The notes beneath the pieces are model-generated. The model saw nothing but the letters and a program-made list of their open reading frames with translations. It was not told the origin of the DNA and ran no database searches. From the NCBI RefSeq assembly GCF_040500525.1, contig NZ_CP159403.1:573001-637000 (forward strand): DNA of 64,000 nt, given 5' to 3'. Position numbers and translations under genes: made by a program. Shown here piece after piece: positions 17,213 to 26,632 of the stretch (the stretch's first letter is position 1; each line of letters begins with the position of its first letter). This DNA is from Azospirillum formosense. GTDB lineage: Bacteria; Pseudomonadota; Alphaproteobacteria; Azospirillales; Azospirillaceae.

Positions 17213-17776
17213 ATGGCGAAGGCGAACGTTCTCATCGTCCCCGGACTCGGCAACTCCGGTCCGGAGCATTGGCAAAGCTGGCTTCAGCGCCGCCATCCGT
17301 CCTTCGCGCGGGTCGAGCAGGCGGACTGGGACGCGCCGGCCCTGGAGGATTGGGTGCGGTCGTTGGAGGACGCCGTGGCCGCCACAGGCGCGCCGGTGGT
17401 GCTGATCGCCCACAGCCTGGGCTGCATCGCGGTGGCCCATTGGGCGGTGCGGAGGGGATCGTCGGTCGGCAAAATTGCAGCCGCCCTGCTGGTCGCCCCG
17501 CCCGACGTCGAGTCGGCGGAGCGCGCGCCGCCGGAGATCCACGGCTTCGCCCCGGTGCCCACCGACCCGCTGCCCTTCCGCACGGTCGTGCTGGCCAGCC
17601 GCAACGACCCCTACGCCACGATCGCGCGTTCCTGCGGCTTCGCGGTCGGGTGGGGCGCCGACTTCATCGACGGCGGCGATCTCGAACACATCAACACGGC
17701 CGCCGGCTATGGCCCCTGGCCGGATGGCGAGCGGCTCGTCCTCGACCTGCTGCGCGCGGTGGAGCGCGGCGATTGA
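17213..17776 (+). CDS. RBBP9/YdeN-family serine hydrolase
   Basis: 187 residues, a compact alpha/beta hydrolase. VPGLGNSGPEHWQSW at the N-terminus and IAHSLGCIAVAHW, with the nucleophilic Ser in the GxSxG-like elbow, are typical of this family. The acid lies in SRNDPY and the His in GGDLEHIN. No signal peptide. The biological substrate is unknown for most members. It converges on the leftward exported-protein gene with a 4-base gap. Confidence 0.9.
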   Translation: MAKANVLIVPGLGNSGPEHWQSWLQRRHPSFARVEQADWDAPALEDWVRSLEDAVAATGAPVVLIAHSLGCIAVAHWAVRRGSSVGKIAAALLVAPPDVESAERAPPEIHGFAPVPTDPLPFRTVVLASRNDPYATIARSCGFAVGWGADFIDGGDLEHINTAAGYGPWPDGERLVLDLLRAVERGD

Positions 17777-17780
17777 GCCG

Positions 17781-18350
17781 CTATTGCGGCTGCCCGGTCA
17801 CCGTCTTCACCCCCTCGCCATAGGTGAATTCCGGCGCCCGCGCCAGCTCGGCGGCGGGCAGGTCCAGCGTCGGCGGTGTCGAGCCGTCGGCACCGGCGGC
17901 CGCGCCCGCGATGTCGGTGCGCAGCATGCTGACCGGCAGCGAGCGCAGCTTGCCGTCCGCTCCGCTTCCCTCGGCGGGGGCGAGCACGATCCGTTCGATC
18001 GAGGCGGCGGTGCCGTCCAGCGTGAAATCCTTGATGGAGCCGCCGGGCTGGCCGTCGCGGGTCCGCACCTCCTTGCCGATCAGGGTTCGCGCCTCCTCTG
18101 GGGTCAGCAGGTGGGGAATCGCGGCGACGGAGGGTGCGGCGCGATTCATCTCGTCGGAAGGGGCGTCGCCGCCGAGTCCCTCCGGCGAGGCCGCGGGCGG
18201 CGTGGCCGGGGTGTCGTCCGGGCGCGGCGCCGTCATCAGCGGGGGCCGCGCGGCGTCCGATGGCGCCGGTTGTGTCTGCGCCGAGGCGGTGCCGGACAAC
18301 AGCAGGGCGGCGGCCGATGCGGCCAGGACGTACGAAGGGACGAGGCGCAT
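17781..18350 (-). CDS. Exported PRC-barrel-like protein
   Basis: 189 residues. An N-terminal signal sequence (MRLVPSYVLAASAAALLLSG, then TASAQ) predicts export to the periplasm. A Pro/Ala-rich linker of about 70 residues follows, then a domain with LIGKEVRTRDGQPGGSIKDF, ASIERIVLAP and LPVSMLRTD that resembles a PRC-barrel. Such exported proteins are common in alphaproteobacteria and have no defined role. Start ATG 18350 is chosen because it begins the signal peptide; the in-frame extension upstream crosses a hairpin. Confidence 0.75.
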   Translation of the reverse strand: MRLVPSYVLAASAAALLLSGTASAQTQPAPSDAARPPLMTAPRPDDTPATPPAASPEGLGGDAPSDEMNRAAPSVAAIPHLLTPEEARTLIGKEVRTRDGQPGGSIKDFTLDGTAASIERIVLAPAEGSGADGKLRSLPVSMLRTDIAGAAAGADGSTPPTLDLPAAELARAPEFTYGEGVKTVTGQPQ

Positions 18351-18361
18351 GGTGCGAAGCT

Positions 18362-18412
18362 CCCGCTGACGGTTGTTGAACGGACTTTGCCTGTTCAACA
18401 GCGCCAGCGGGG
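18362..18412 (-). terminator. Long inverted repeat downstream of metW
   Basis: TGTTGAAC (18374-18381) pairs with GTTCAACA (18393-18400), with outer CCGCTG/CAGCGG arms. It lies 36 bases beyond metW and just upstream of the exported PRC-barrel-like gene. There is no T run, so it may be a factor-dependent terminator, a processing hairpin or an operator. Confidence 0.5.
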
Positions 18413-18447
18413 CAGGGGTTGCATCGCCGGGAACCCGCGGTGCCCGA

Positions 18448-19104
18448 TCAGTCGCGGCGCAGCAGGAAAACGCCCTGTTCGCCCAGCAGGTTGGCAAGCC
18501 CGGAATGGGCGTGGCCGGTGACCCGGCCGGCGCGGTTCACGATCATGCAGCGCTCGATCCGGATGCCCATCTCCTCCGCCAGGACGACGAAATCCTTGAT
18601 CGTGCAGAAGTGGATGTTGGGGGTTTCCCACCACTGGTAGCCCAGCTTCTCCGTCACCGGCATGCGCCCGGTGAGCAGGAGCTGCACGCGGATGCGCCAA
18701 TAGCCGAAGTTGGGCACCGACACGATGGCCCGCCGCCCGATGCGGGTCATCGTCTCCAGCACCGTCCGCGGCTCCCGCATCGCCTGGAGGGTCTGGCTGA
18801 GGATCACGTAATCGAAGGCGCCCGGCGGGTAGTCCTTCAGGTCGGTCTCGGCGTCGCCCTGGATGACCGACAGGCCCTGGGCCACGCACTGGTGCACGCC
18901 GTCCATCGACAGCTCGATCCCGCGCCCGTCCACCCCCTTCCGGCGCGACAGGAAGGCGAGCAGGGCGCCGTCGCCGCAGCCGACGTCGAGCACGCGGCTG
19001 CCCGGCTCGACCATCTCGGCGATCAGCCTCAGGTCCGTGCGGATGCCGGCGCCGGTGCCGGAGGCGGTGCGGGCGGAGGCCTGCTTGTCGTCGAGGGGGC
19101 TCAT
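18448..19104 (-). CDS. metW: Methionine biosynthesis protein MetW
   Basis: 218 residues. Its SAM-methyltransferase fold has [18 protein letters not shown] near residue 35, then GIELSMDGV, and the MetW-specific [20 protein letters not shown] and [15 protein letters not shown] blocks. MetW works with MetX in the acyl-homoserine branch of methionine synthesis. Its ATG overlaps the metX stop codon by four bases (ATGA), implying translational coupling. Confidence 0.96.
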   Translation of the reverse strand: MSPLDDKQASARTASGTGAGIRTDLRLIAEMVEPGSRVLDVGCGDGALLAFLSRRKGVDGRGIELSMDGVHQCVAQGLSVIQGDAETDLKDYPPGAFDYVILSQTLQAMREPRTVLETMTRIGRRAIVSVPNFGYWRIRVQLLLTGRMPVTEKLGYQWWETPNIHFCTIKDFVVLAEEMGIRIERCMIVNRAGRVTGHAHSGLANLLGEQGVFLLRRD

Positions 19105-20309
19105 GGCCGCGAAGTCCGTGTCAGTCCGCGGTGCTCGGCGCAGCCCTCCAGGAACCCGCGGATCACCTGATGGAATTCCGGCTCGTCGAGCAGGAAGGAA
19201 TCGTGGCCCTTGTCGGTGCGGATCTCCACGAAGCTGACGTTGGCCGCCACCGCGTTCAGCGCGTGGACGATGGCCCGCGATTCCGAGGTCGGGAACAGCC
19301 AGTCGCTGGAGAAGCTGGCCAGACAGAAGCGCACCGGCGTGCCCTTGCCGTCCTTGCGGAAGGCGTTGGACAGGGTGCCGCCCCCGTAATCGGCCGCGAG
19401 GTCGAAATAGTCCATCGCCCGCGTGATGTAGAGATAGGAGTTGGCGTCGAAGCGCTCGACAAAGGTGATGCCCTGGTGGCGCAGATAGCTCTCCACCTGG
19501 AAATCGGCGTCGAAGCCGTAGGTGACGGTCTGTCGGTTCTGCAGGTTGCGCCCGAATTTGCGGTGCAGCGCCGGTTCCGACAGGTAGGTGATGTGCGCCG
19601 CCATGCGCGCCACCGCCAGCCCGCGGTGGGGGCGGGTGCCCTCCAGCAGATAGTTGCCGCCGGCCCAGTCCGGGTCGGCCATGATCGCCTGCCGGCCGAC
19701 CTCGTGGAAGGCGATGTTCTGCGCGGAGTGGCGGGCCGCCGTGGCGATTGGCACCGCGGCGAAGACCGATTCCGGGTAGGCGACGGCCCATTGCAGGACC
19801 TGCATGCCGCCCATCGAGCCGCCGATCACGCAGAAGAGCTGGTCGATCCCGAGATGCTCCACCAGCAGCTTCTGCGCGCGCACCATGTCGCCGATGGTGA
19901 TGACGGGGAAGCCGAGGCCGTAGGGCTTGCCGGTCGCCGGGTCGGTCTCCTTCGGGCCGGTGGAGCCCATGCAGCCGCCGATGACGTTGGAGCAGATGAC
20001 GAAGTAACGGTCGGTGTCGACCGGCTTGCCGGGGCCGACCAGCATCTCCCACCAGCCGGGCTTGCCGGTCACCGGATGGCGGTCGAGCACGTAATGGTCG
20101 CCGGTCAGGGCGTGGCAGATCAGGATGGCGTTCGACCGGTCCGCGTTCAGCGTGCCGTAGGTCTGGTAGGCGACCTCGAACGGGCCCAGCTCCGCGCCGC
20201 TGTCCAGCCGCATGGGCCGGTCCACCCCGAGCGTGACCCGGTGGCCGGGCATCGTCGCGGGTTCGGCGGGCACGGCGGCAGGCACGGCGGCGGGGTTCGG
20301 CGCGGACAT
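19101..20309 (-). CDS. metX: Homoserine O-acyltransferase MetX
   Basis: 402 residues. An alpha/beta hydrolase that acylates homoserine at the start of transsulfuration or direct sulfhydrylation. Blocks seen: [28 protein letters not shown], the nucleophile elbow [15 protein letters not shown], and the acid/His region near the C-terminus ([14 protein letters not shown]). The first 18 residues are an Ala/Pro-rich tail. It forms an operon with metW. A TTGACA sits about 60 bases upstream. Confidence 0.96.
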   Translation of the reverse strand: MSAPNPAAVPAAVPAEPATMPGHRVTLGVDRPMRLDSGAELGPFEVAYQTYGTLNADRSNAILICHALTGDHYVLDRHPVTGKPGWWEMLVGPGKPVDTDRYFVICSNVIGGCMGSTGPKETDPATGKPYGLGFPVITIGDMVRAQKLLVEHLGIDQLFCVIGGSMGGMQVLQWAVAYPESVFAAVPIATAARHSAQNIAFHEVGRQAIMADPDWAGGNYLLEGTRPHRGLAVARMAAHITYLSEPALHRKFGRNLQNRQTVTYGFDADFQVESYLRHQGITFVERFDANSYLYITRAMDYFDLAADYGGGTLSNAFRKDGKGTPVRFCLASFSSDWLFPTSESRAIVHALNAVAANVSFVEIRTDKGHDSFLLDEPEFHQVIRGFLEGCAEHRGLTRTSRP

Positions 20310-20344
20310 GACGGGTCGGGGGCCTCCGGGAAACGGGACGGTAT

Positions 20345-20373
20345 AGCTATGGACCGGCGGTTGGGAGTGTCAA
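20345..20373 (-). promoter_or_regulatory. Candidate metX promoter
   Basis: On the minus strand a perfect TTGACA (20368-20373) is followed after 17 bases by ATAGCT, inside ATAGCTATAC. It lies about 35-65 bases before the metX ATG. The -35 is strong; the -10 match is poor. No known SAM riboswitch motif was recognised in the leader. Confidence 0.4.
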
Positions 20374-20454
20374 CGTTTTCTTTGATTTCGCATCGCTTGC
20401 GGACTACTACTATCCGGCTTTGGATTCGCTTTGGATTTGACGGTTTCCCGCCCC

Positions 20455-21366
20455 ATGCCTCCGCCCAAGTCCCCGCTCGACGATCTGCGCCGCGAGATCG
20501 ATCACATCGACGATACGATCCACGACCTGCTGATGCGCCGCGCGGCGGTTGTGGAGCGCGTCGGTGTCGTCAAAAGCCAGATCGAGGCCGCCGAGGGTCA
20601 GGTCAGCGGGAATCCGCAGACCCCGATCTACCTGCGCCCGGCCCGCGAGGCGGTCATCCTGCGCCGCCTGATGGCGCGCCACGCCGGTTCCTTCCCGGCG
20701 ATGGCCGTCGTCCGCATGTGGCGGGAGATGATCACCGCCTTCACCCGTCTCCAGGGCCCCTTCGCCGTCGCCGTCTACGCGCCGGAGGACCGCCGCGGAT
20801 TCTGGGACGTGGCCCGCGACCATTTCGGCAGCGTCGTTCCGATGACCGCCGTCAATTCGCCCGCCGCGGCCATCCGCGCGGTGTCGGAGGGCGCCGCCAC
20901 CGTCGGCGTCGTTCCCTACCCGGCGGAGGACGACGCGGACCCCTGGTGGCGGTTCCTGGTGTCGTCCGACGCGCGCACGCCGCGCGTGGTGGCGCGGCTC
21001 CCCTTCGCCGGGCGCGGCAACGCCCGCGGCGAGGATCGCGACGCGCTGGCCATCGCGCTGGTCCCGCACGAGCCGACCGGCGACGACCGCACCCTGCTGG
21101 GGATCGAGCTGGGGCAGGACCTCAGCCGCGGCCGGCTCAAGGACCATCTGGAGACGAGCGGCCTCGCCCCGACCTACTTCTGCACCTGGCACGCCCGCGA
21201 CCCGTCCGGGCCGTCGATCCATCTGGTCGAGGTCGCCGACTTCGTCGACCACACCGACCCGCGCCTCGCCGCCTTCGCGGCCCGGCTGGGCGAGATCCCG
21301 GTGCGGATCAACATCGTGGGCGGCTACGCCGTCCCGCTCCATCTCTCCGCCTCGTCTTTCCAATGA
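20455..21366 (+). CDS. Chorismate mutase with C-terminal prephenate dehydratase-like domain
   Basis: 303 residues from ATG 20455; a TTG at 20431 is an alternative and neither has a strong ribosome-binding site. Residues 5-90 form an AroQ-type chorismate mutase: LRREIDHIDDTIHDLLMRRA, VVERVGVVKSQ, then the REAVILRRLM and MWREMITAF helices. The remaining ~210 residues resemble the two-lobed prephenate dehydratase fold but lack the TRF catalytic motif, so dehydratase activity is unlikely. It leads the chorismate mutase-hisC-tyrA group, supplying prephenate for phenylalanine and tyrosine. The role of the extra domain is unknown. Confidence 0.85.
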   Translation: MPPPKSPLDDLRREIDHIDDTIHDLLMRRAAVVERVGVVKSQIEAAEGQVSGNPQTPIYLRPAREAVILRRLMARHAGSFPAMAVVRMWREMITAFTRLQGPFAVAVYAPEDRRGFWDVARDHFGSVVPMTAVNSPAAAIRAVSEGAATVGVVPYPAEDDADPWWRFLVSSDARTPRVVARLPFAGRGNARGEDRDALAIALVPHEPTGDDRTLLGIELGQDLSRGRLKDHLETSGLAPTYFCTWHARDPSGPSIHLVEVADFVDHTDPRLAAFAARLGEIPVRINIVGGYAVPLHLSASSFQ

Positions 21367-21404
21367 CGCCCTCCCAATGACGCCCGCAAGGTCCGAGACC
21401 TGAC

Positions 21405-22499
21405 ATGACCAAGCCGAACAACGGCCCGGCGCCCCGCCCGGGGATTCTCGACATCGCCCCCTATGTCGGCGGCGAACATGCGGGGCACATCCGCCTCGCC
21501 TCCAACGAAGGCGCGCTCGGCCCGAGCCCGCGCGCCGTGGAGGCCTACAAGGCCGCCGCGGGCGAGCTGCACCGCTACCCGGACGGCGGCTCCGCCAAGC
21601 TGCGCAAGGCCATCGCCGAGCGCTTCGGGCTGGACGCCGACCGCGTCGTCTGCGGCGCCGGCTCCGACGAGCTGATCGCCCTGCTGATCCGCGCCTACGC
21701 CGGACCGGGGGACGAGGTGCTGTACTCGCAGCACGGCTTCCTGATGTACCCGATCGGCGCCAAGTCGGTCGGCGCCACCCCGGTCCAGGCGCCGGAGACG
21801 AACCTGACCACCGATGTGGATTCGCTGCTGGCCCACGTCACGCCGCGCACCCGGCTGGTCTTCGTCGCCAACCCGAACAATCCGACCGGCACCTACATCA
21901 CCGCCGACGAGATGGCCCGGCTGCACGCCGGCCTGCCGGAAAACGCCATCCTGGTCATCGACGCGGCCTACGCCGAGTACATGAACCACAACGACTATTC
22001 GGCGGGGCAGGAGTTGGTGGACCGCTTCCCCAACGTGGTGATGACCCGCACCTTCTCGAAGATCTTCGCGCTGGGCTCGGTCCGGCTCGGCTGGGCCTAT
22101 TGCCCGGCGGGGATCGCCGACGTGCTGAACCGCGTGCGCGGCCCCTTCAACGTCTCTTCCGCGGCGCAGATCGCCGGGGTGGCGGCGCTGGAGGACACCG
22201 AGTTCCTGGAGCGGTCGCGCAGCCACAACACCGAATGGCGGGAGTGGTTCGTCCAGCAGGTGCAGGGGCTGGGGCTGAAGACCCATCCCAGCGTGACGAA
22301 CTTCGTCCTGGTCGACTTTGCCGGCCAGACCGCCGGCAAGGACGACGCCGAGGCGGCGCGCCTGTTCCTGAAGGGCCGCGGCATCCTGGTCCGCCAGATG
22401 CCCGCCTACGGCCTGCCGAGCTGCCTGCGCGTCACCATCGGCACCGAGACCGAAATGCGCGAGGTGGTGCGGGCGCTGAAGGACTTCCTGGCGGCGTGA
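21405..22499 (+). CDS. hisC: Histidinol-phosphate / aromatic aminotransferase
   Basis: 364 residues, a class I/II PLP enzyme. Seen: LASNEGALGPSP at the N-terminus, GAGSDELIALL, the FVANPNNPTGTYI stretch, IDAAYAEYM, and the Schiff-base lysine in TRTFSKIFALGSVRLGWAYC. It catalyses histidinol-phosphate/2-oxoglutarate exchange and in many bacteria also transaminates aromatic keto acids. Placement between chorismate mutase and tyrA suggests the aromatic role matters here. A hairpin terminator follows. Confidence 0.95.
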   Translation: MTKPNNGPAPRPGILDIAPYVGGEHAGHIRLASNEGALGPSPRAVEAYKAAAGELHRYPDGGSAKLRKAIAERFGLDADRVVCGAGSDELIALLIRAYAGPGDEVLYSQHGFLMYPIGAKSVGATPVQAPETNLTTDVDSLLAHVTPRTRLVFVANPNNPTGTYITADEMARLHAGLPENAILVIDAAYAEYMNHNDYSAGQELVDRFPNVVMTRTFSKIFALGSVRLGWAYCPAGIADVLNRVRGPFNVSSAAQIAGVAALEDTEFLERSRSHNTEWREWFVQQVQGLGLKTHPSVTNFVLVDFAGQTAGKDDAEAARLFLKGRGILVRQMPAYGLPSCLRVTIGTETEMREVVRALKDFLAA

Positions 22500-22525
22500 T
22501 ACCCTCCTCGGAATGATCGGAAACA

Positions 22526-22552
22526 GGCCGGGCCATGCGCCCGGCCTTTTCG
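22526..22552 (+). terminator. Rho-independent terminator after hisC
   Basis: GGCCGGG pairs with CCCGGCC around a 7-base loop, followed by TTTTC. It lies about 25 bases after the hisC stop, so tyrA probably has its own promoter or depends on read-through. Confidence 0.8.
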
Positions 22553-22575
22553 TTCCGGCCCTTGCGAACGCCCGG

Positions 22576-22599
22576 CCGACCAAAGTTTCGCTTGGTCGG
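22576..22599. repeat. Perfect 8-bp inverted repeat upstream of tyrA
   Basis: CCGACCAA (22576-22583) and TTGGTCGG (22592-22599) flank an 8-base loop, with further GC pairing outside. It is 65 bases before the tyrA start. It could be an operator, a leader hairpin or a repeat unit. Confidence 0.6.
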
Positions 22600-22663
22600 G
22601 GGGCGCCTTGGTGCTTTATAGCGGGGCGTTCTGCAACCCATCCGCAGCCGGTGCCGTGAGACC

Positions 22664-23569
22664 ATGACCGAGACCGCCGCCACCCTGGCCACCCCCCTGT
22701 TCGACCGCGTCGCCATCGTCGGCGTGGGCCTGATCGGCTCGTCCCTGGCGCGGGCGCTCACGCATTACGGGGTGGCGCGTCAGGTCGTCTGCGCGGACCG
22801 CAGCCCGGAGCATTGCGCCAAGGCGATGGAGCTGGGCATCGTCGCGCGCGCCACCACCGATCTGGCGGAAGCGCTGGACGGCGCGGACGTGGTGGTCCTG
22901 GCGACTCCCGTCGGCGCCTTCGCCGAGGTGGGGGAGCAGCTGGGGCCGCTGCTGCGCCCCGGCATGATCGTGACGGACGTCGGCTCGGTGAAGCAGGCGG
23001 TGCTGCGCGACGTCGGGCCGCACATCCCGGACGGCGTGCATCTGATTCCCGGCCACCCGGTGGCGGGCACCGAGCATTCGGGTCCGGAGGCCGGCTTCGC
23101 CACCCTGTTCCAGGGACGCTGGTGCATCGTCACGCCGCCGCCCGGCGCCAACGAGGGCGCGGTGGACAAGGTGGTGGCGATGTGGCGCCGGATCGGTTCC
23201 ACCGTCGAACTGATGGACGCCAACCATCACGACCGCGTGCTGGCCATCACCTCTCACCTGCCGCACCTGATCGCCTACACCATCGTCGGCACGGCGTCCG
23301 ACCTGGAGGACGACACGAAGTCGGAGGTCATCAAGTTCTCCGCCGGCGGTTTCCGCGACTTCACCCGCATCGCCGCCAGCGATCCGGTGATGTGGCGCGA
23401 CGTGTTCCTGAACAACCGGGAAGCGGTCCTGGAAATCCTCCAGCGCTTCACCGAGGACCTGACCGCCCTCCAGCGCGCCATCCGCTGGGGCGAGGGGGAG
23501 CAGCTGCAGGACCATTTCACTAAGACCCGCGCCATCCGCCGCGGCATCATCGACGCCAAGCAGGCCTGA
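22664..23569 (+). CDS. tyrA: Prephenate/arogenate dehydrogenase TyrA
   Basis: 301 residues. The NAD(P) fold begins at residue 14 (VAIVGVGLIGSSLARAL). The conserved TDVGSVKQAV, IPGHPVAGTEHSGPEAGF (with the catalytic His region) and ITSHLPHLIAYT blocks are present. It converts prephenate or arogenate to the tyrosine precursor in the cytoplasm. No ACT or chorismate mutase domain is attached. It follows chorismate mutase and hisC on the same strand. Confidence 0.96.
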   Translation: MTETAATLATPLFDRVAIVGVGLIGSSLARALTHYGVARQVVCADRSPEHCAKAMELGIVARATTDLAEALDGADVVVLATPVGAFAEVGEQLGPLLRPGMIVTDVGSVKQAVLRDVGPHIPDGVHLIPGHPVAGTEHSGPEAGFATLFQGRWCIVTPPPGANEGAVDKVVAMWRRIGSTVELMDANHHDRVLAITSHLPHLIAYTIVGTASDLEDDTKSEVIKFSAGGFRDFTRIAASDPVMWRDVFLNNREAVLEILQRFTEDLTALQRAIRWGEGEQLQDHFTKTRAIRRGIIDAKQA

Positions 23570-23762
23570 CCGCTTCGATTGCGCCTTTCGTCCGGCGTCG
23601 CCGTCCACCGCGAAAATTTCACATTAAAATTCCGATAAATGATAATCGTGCATATGTGAATTACACACAAAACGTCAAAAGACGACTTGCCTGATAGGGA
23701 TCGCCCGTGTTCAATAATCCCCGGCACCGCGCCATCGACCGTCAGCCTGGGGAACACCGTTC
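23570..23762. promoter_or_regulatory. AT-rich control region of the sulfate-binding-protein gene
   Basis: Much more AT-rich than its surroundings. It contains TGTG-AATTA-CACA, a 13-bp inverted repeat (23655-23667), TCACAT/ATGTGA arms spanning about 40 bases, and CGTC-AAAA-GACG. Regulation by a LysR-type protein such as CysB is expected for this gene class, but no regulator site can be assigned by eye. Confidence 0.5.
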
Positions 23763-24779
23763 ATGCCGTCGCGCTTCAGCCAGAGTCTCATCGCCGTCGG
23801 GCTGGTGACGTTGGCCGCCCTGGCGACCGCCAGCGCCGCGAGCCGCAGCACGATCCTGAACGTCTCCTACGACCCGACGCGGGAGCTGTACGAGGAGTTC
23901 AACCCGGCCTTCGCGCGCACCTGGGCGGAGGCGTCGGGGGAGACGGTGGTCATCCACCAGTCGCACGGCGGATCGGGCGCGCAGGCGCGTTCGGTCATCG
24001 ACGGGCTGGATGCCGACGTGGTGACTCTGGCTCTGGGCTACGACGTGGACGCCATCGCCGACGCCGGGCTGATCGCCAAGGATTGGCGGACCCGGCTGCC
24101 GAACAACAGCTCCCCCTACACCTCCACCATCGTGTTCCTGGTCCGCAAGGGCAACCCGAAGCGGATCAAGGACTGGGACGATCTGGTGAAGCCGGACGTG
24201 GAGGTGGTCACGCCCAACCCGAAGACCTCGGGCGGGGCGCGCTGGAACTACCTCGCCGCCTGGGCCTACGCGCTGAAGGCCAACGGCGGCGACGAGGCGA
24301 AGGCCAGGCAATTCGTCGCCGAACTGTATCGGCATGTGCCGGTGCTGGACAGCGGCGCCCGCGGGGCCGCGCTGACCTTCACGCGCAAGGGCGTCGGCGA
24401 CGTGCTGCTGGCCTGGGAGAACGAGGCCTTCCTGTCGCTCCAGGAGTTCGGCGCCGACCAGTTCGAGATCGTCGTGCCGTCCCTGTCCATCCTCACCGAG
24501 CCGCCGGTGGCCGTGGTGGACAGCGTGGTCGACCGCAAGGGCACACGCAAGGTGGCCGAAGCCTATGTGCAGTATCTCTACACCCGCGAGGGGCAGGAAA
24601 TCGCCGCCCGGAACTTCTACCGGCCCCGCCATCCCGAGCTGGCGCGGCAGTACGCCGGGCGCTTCTCGCCGGTGGCGCTGGTGACCGTGGACGAAATTTT
24701 CGGCGGCTGGCGCAAGGCCCAGGCGACCCATTTCGCGGAGGGTGGGCTGTTCGACCAGCTTCAGCAGGCGCCGCGCTGA
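23763..24779 (+). CDS. Sulfate ABC transporter substrate-binding protein
   Basis: 338 residues with an N-terminal signal peptide ending near ATASAA. The mature part matches the CysP/Sbp group: [52 protein letters not shown] and [20 protein letters not shown]. It binds sulfate or thiosulfate in the periplasm. The expected cysT/cysW/cysA partners are not adjacent, so it is an orphan here; they may be elsewhere. It is followed by an XRE-cupin regulator gene on the same strand. Confidence 0.95.
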   Translation: MPSRFSQSLIAVGLVTLAALATASAASRSTILNVSYDPTRELYEEFNPAFARTWAEASGETVVIHQSHGGSGAQARSVIDGLDADVVTLALGYDVDAIADAGLIAKDWRTRLPNNSSPYTSTIVFLVRKGNPKRIKDWDDLVKPDVEVVTPNPKTSGGARWNYLAAWAYALKANGGDEAKARQFVAELYRHVPVLDSGARGAALTFTRKGVGDVLLAWENEAFLSLQEFGADQFEIVVPSLSILTEPPVAVVDSVVDRKGTRKVAEAYVQYLYTREGQEIAARNFYRPRHPELARQYAGRFSPVALVTVDEIFGGWRKAQATHFAEGGLFDQLQQAPR

Positions 24780-24828
24780 AGCCTGAAATCCTTTGACCGA
24801 TTCAATGAGCGCGGGAGGGCCACACAGC

Positions 24829-25425
24829 ATGAGCACGACATCGACCCCCCGGACCACGGACGGCGACGCCAACCCGCTGATCGGTGTGATCGCCGAGAAC
24901 ATCCGCAATTTCCGGCTCCGCCAGGGACTGTCCGTGGACGCGCTGGCCAAGCTGTCGGGCAACAGCCGGGCGGAATTGACGGCGGTCGAGGCCGGGCGGG
25001 GGCCGTCCAGCATCGACTTCCTCTGGACCATCGCCCGCGCGCTCGACGTGCCCTTCTCCAGTCTGCTCAGCAGCGGGGGCAGCGGCGGGACAACGGTGAT
25101 CCGGCGGGCGGACAGCCGGCCGCTCGCCTCGCGCGATGGGCGGTTCAGCTCGCGGGCGCTGTTCCCCTTCCGCGGCGAGCGGCAGGTGGAGTTCTACGAG
25201 CTGCGCCTCGCCCCCGGCACCGACGAGCGGGCCGACGCCCACACCATCGGCACCGTGGAGAACATCCTGGTCGGGCGTGGCGTGGTCGAGATCGAGACCG
25301 GCGACGGCACCCACCGGCTGGAAGAGGGCGATACGATCCAATTCGACGCCGACGCTCCCCACGCCTACCGCAACGTGGGCGACGGCGAGGCGCTTCTCTA
25401 TCTTGTGATGACCTACGTGCTCTGA
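24829..25425 (+). CDS. XRE-family regulator with C-terminal cupin domain
   Basis: 198 residues from ATG 24829, which has GGGAGGG upstream. Earlier in-frame starts at 24793 and 24805 are less supported. Residues ~15-70 are a Cro/C1 helix-turn-helix (ENIRNFRLRQGLSVDALAKL). Residues ~110-195 are a cupin (GTVENILVGRGVVEIETG, DTIQFDADAPHAYRN) expected to bind a small effector. Such HTH-cupin proteins usually control nearby amino acid, sulfur or polyamine genes. It follows the sulfate-binding-protein gene by about 50 bases and may respond to sulfur status; that is inference. Confidence 0.9.
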   Translation: MSTTSTPRTTDGDANPLIGVIAENIRNFRLRQGLSVDALAKLSGNSRAELTAVEAGRGPSSIDFLWTIARALDVPFSSLLSSGGSGGTTVIRRADSRPLASRDGRFSSRALFPFRGERQVEFYELRLAPGTDERADAHTIGTVENILVGRGVVEIETGDGTHRLEEGDTIQFDADAPHAYRNVGDGEALLYLVMTYVL

Positions 25426-25453
25426 TTCCGCGTGCTCAGATCCCGCGTTCGGG

Positions 25454-26410
25454 TCAGGCGGCGGTCCGCACGCTGGCGTCGCCGTTGGCGGGGGCCTGCG
25501 GTCCGCTGTCGCGGGACATCTCCGTCTTCAGGGCGGCGGCGAGCTGCCGGAAGGTTTCCTTGCGGCCGGAGGTGCGGCGCCAGACCAGCCCGATGCGGCG
25601 GAACGGCCGCTCTCCGCCCAGCGGGCGGACCACCACGTCCAAACCGCGCAGAATTCCCGAGTCGAGCGCCATCTGCGGCAGCAGGGTCACCCCCAGCCCG
25701 TTGGCGACCATCTGGACCAGCGTGTGCAGGCTGGTGCCCTGGAACGTGGCGCTTTGCCGCGCCCCTTCCATGGAGCAGGCGGCCAGCGCGTGGTCGCGCA
25801 GGCAATGCCCGTCCTCCAGCAGCAGAAGATCCTCCAGCGCCACGTCGGAGGGGCGGGGCGTCGTGACGTCGCTCAGCCGGTGCTCCGGCGTGCAGACCAC
25901 GGAAAAGCGGTCTTCGGCGATGTCGATCGATTCCACGTCGCCGGAGGGGTAGGGCAGGGCGAGGATGGCCGCGTCCAGTTCCCCCGACTCCAGCCGGTCG
26001 AGCAGCCGGGCGGTCTGGTCCTCGCGCAGGAACAGCTTCAGCTTGGGGAAGCTGTCGCGCAGCGCCGGCATCACGCGGGGAATCAGGAACGGGCCGATGG
26101 TCGGGATCACGCCCAGATGGAGCGGCCCGGACATCGGGTCCTCCACCGAGCGGGCCATGTCCACCAGTTCCTCCGCCCCCTTCAGGACGATGCGGGCGCG
26201 GTCGGCGATCTCGCGGCCCAGCGGGGTCGGCAGGACGGTGCGCCGCGTCCGCTCCAGCAGCGGGGCGCCCAGCAGATTCTCCAACTCCTGGATGCCGGCG
26301 CTGAGCGTGGACTGGCTGACGAGGCAGGCTTCCGCCGCCTTGCCGAAATGGCAGCGATCGACGACGGCGACGAGGTAGTGGAGCTGACGCAAGGTGGGTA
26401 GGGGCTTCAT
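25454..26410 (-). CDS. oxyR: Hydrogen peroxide-sensing regulator OxyR
   Basis: 318 residues, LysR family. N-terminal helix-turn-helix [20 protein letters not shown]. The redox pair is present in [19 protein letters not shown]: Cys203 and Cys212, nine apart exactly as Cys199/Cys208 of E. coli OxyR. It is divergent from ahpC, its classic target. No obvious ribosome-binding site precedes ATG 26410; a GTG three codons earlier is possible. It activates peroxide defence genes on disulfide formation and usually represses itself. Confidence 0.95.
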   Translation of the reverse strand: MKPLPTLRQLHYLVAVVDRCHFGKAAEACLVSQSTLSAGIQELENLLGAPLLERTRRTVLPTPLGREIADRARIVLKGAEELVDMARSVEDPMSGPLHLGVIPTIGPFLIPRVMPALRDSFPKLKLFLREDQTARLLDRLESGELDAAILALPYPSGDVESIDIAEDRFSVVCTPEHRLSDVTTPRPSDVALEDLLLLEDGHCLRDHALAACSMEGARQSATFQGTSLHTLVQMVANGLGVTLLPQMALDSGILRGLDVVVRPLGGERPFRRIGLVWRRTSGRKETFRQLAAALKTEMSRDSGPQAPANGDASVRTAA

Positions 26411-26423
26411 GCACCGCACAATA

Positions 26424-26447
26424 ATCGGTTTTATCGATCAAAGCGAT
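26424..26447. promoter_or_regulatory. Candidate OxyR operator in the oxyR-ahpC interval
   Basis: A 24-bp imperfect palindrome, ATCG-n-TTT-n-ATCGAT-n-AAA-n-CGAT (20 of 24 positions symmetric), 13 bases upstream of the oxyR start. Its length and position fit an autoregulated LysR-type site. It does not match the E. coli ATAG-n7-CTAT series exactly, so the assignment is inference. Confidence 0.5.
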
Positions 26448-26632
26448 TGGTATTTTTCGCTTCCATCGCTGATCCATTGCCCCTAACTTCCCTGGTGTCA
26501 AGCGACCAACGAGGGGGGAGCAGACTTCCGGCAGGGATGCCGCGGCACCGGTGGCCCATATGGGAAACGGCGCCAGACTGGCAGGACACCGGAGTGACGC
26601 TTGCTCCAATCATTCAGACTGATGGAGATATC

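Noticed and set aside
20310..20454. SAM riboswitch upstream of metX
   Set aside because: The leader is short and no SAM-I, SAM-II or SAM-V core could be recognised by eye; an Infernal/Rfam scan would settle it.
19131..21380. 749-codon plus-strand frame opposite metX and through the chorismate mutase gene
   Set aside because: Composition is antisense-like and both real genes have intact catalytic motifs in other frames.
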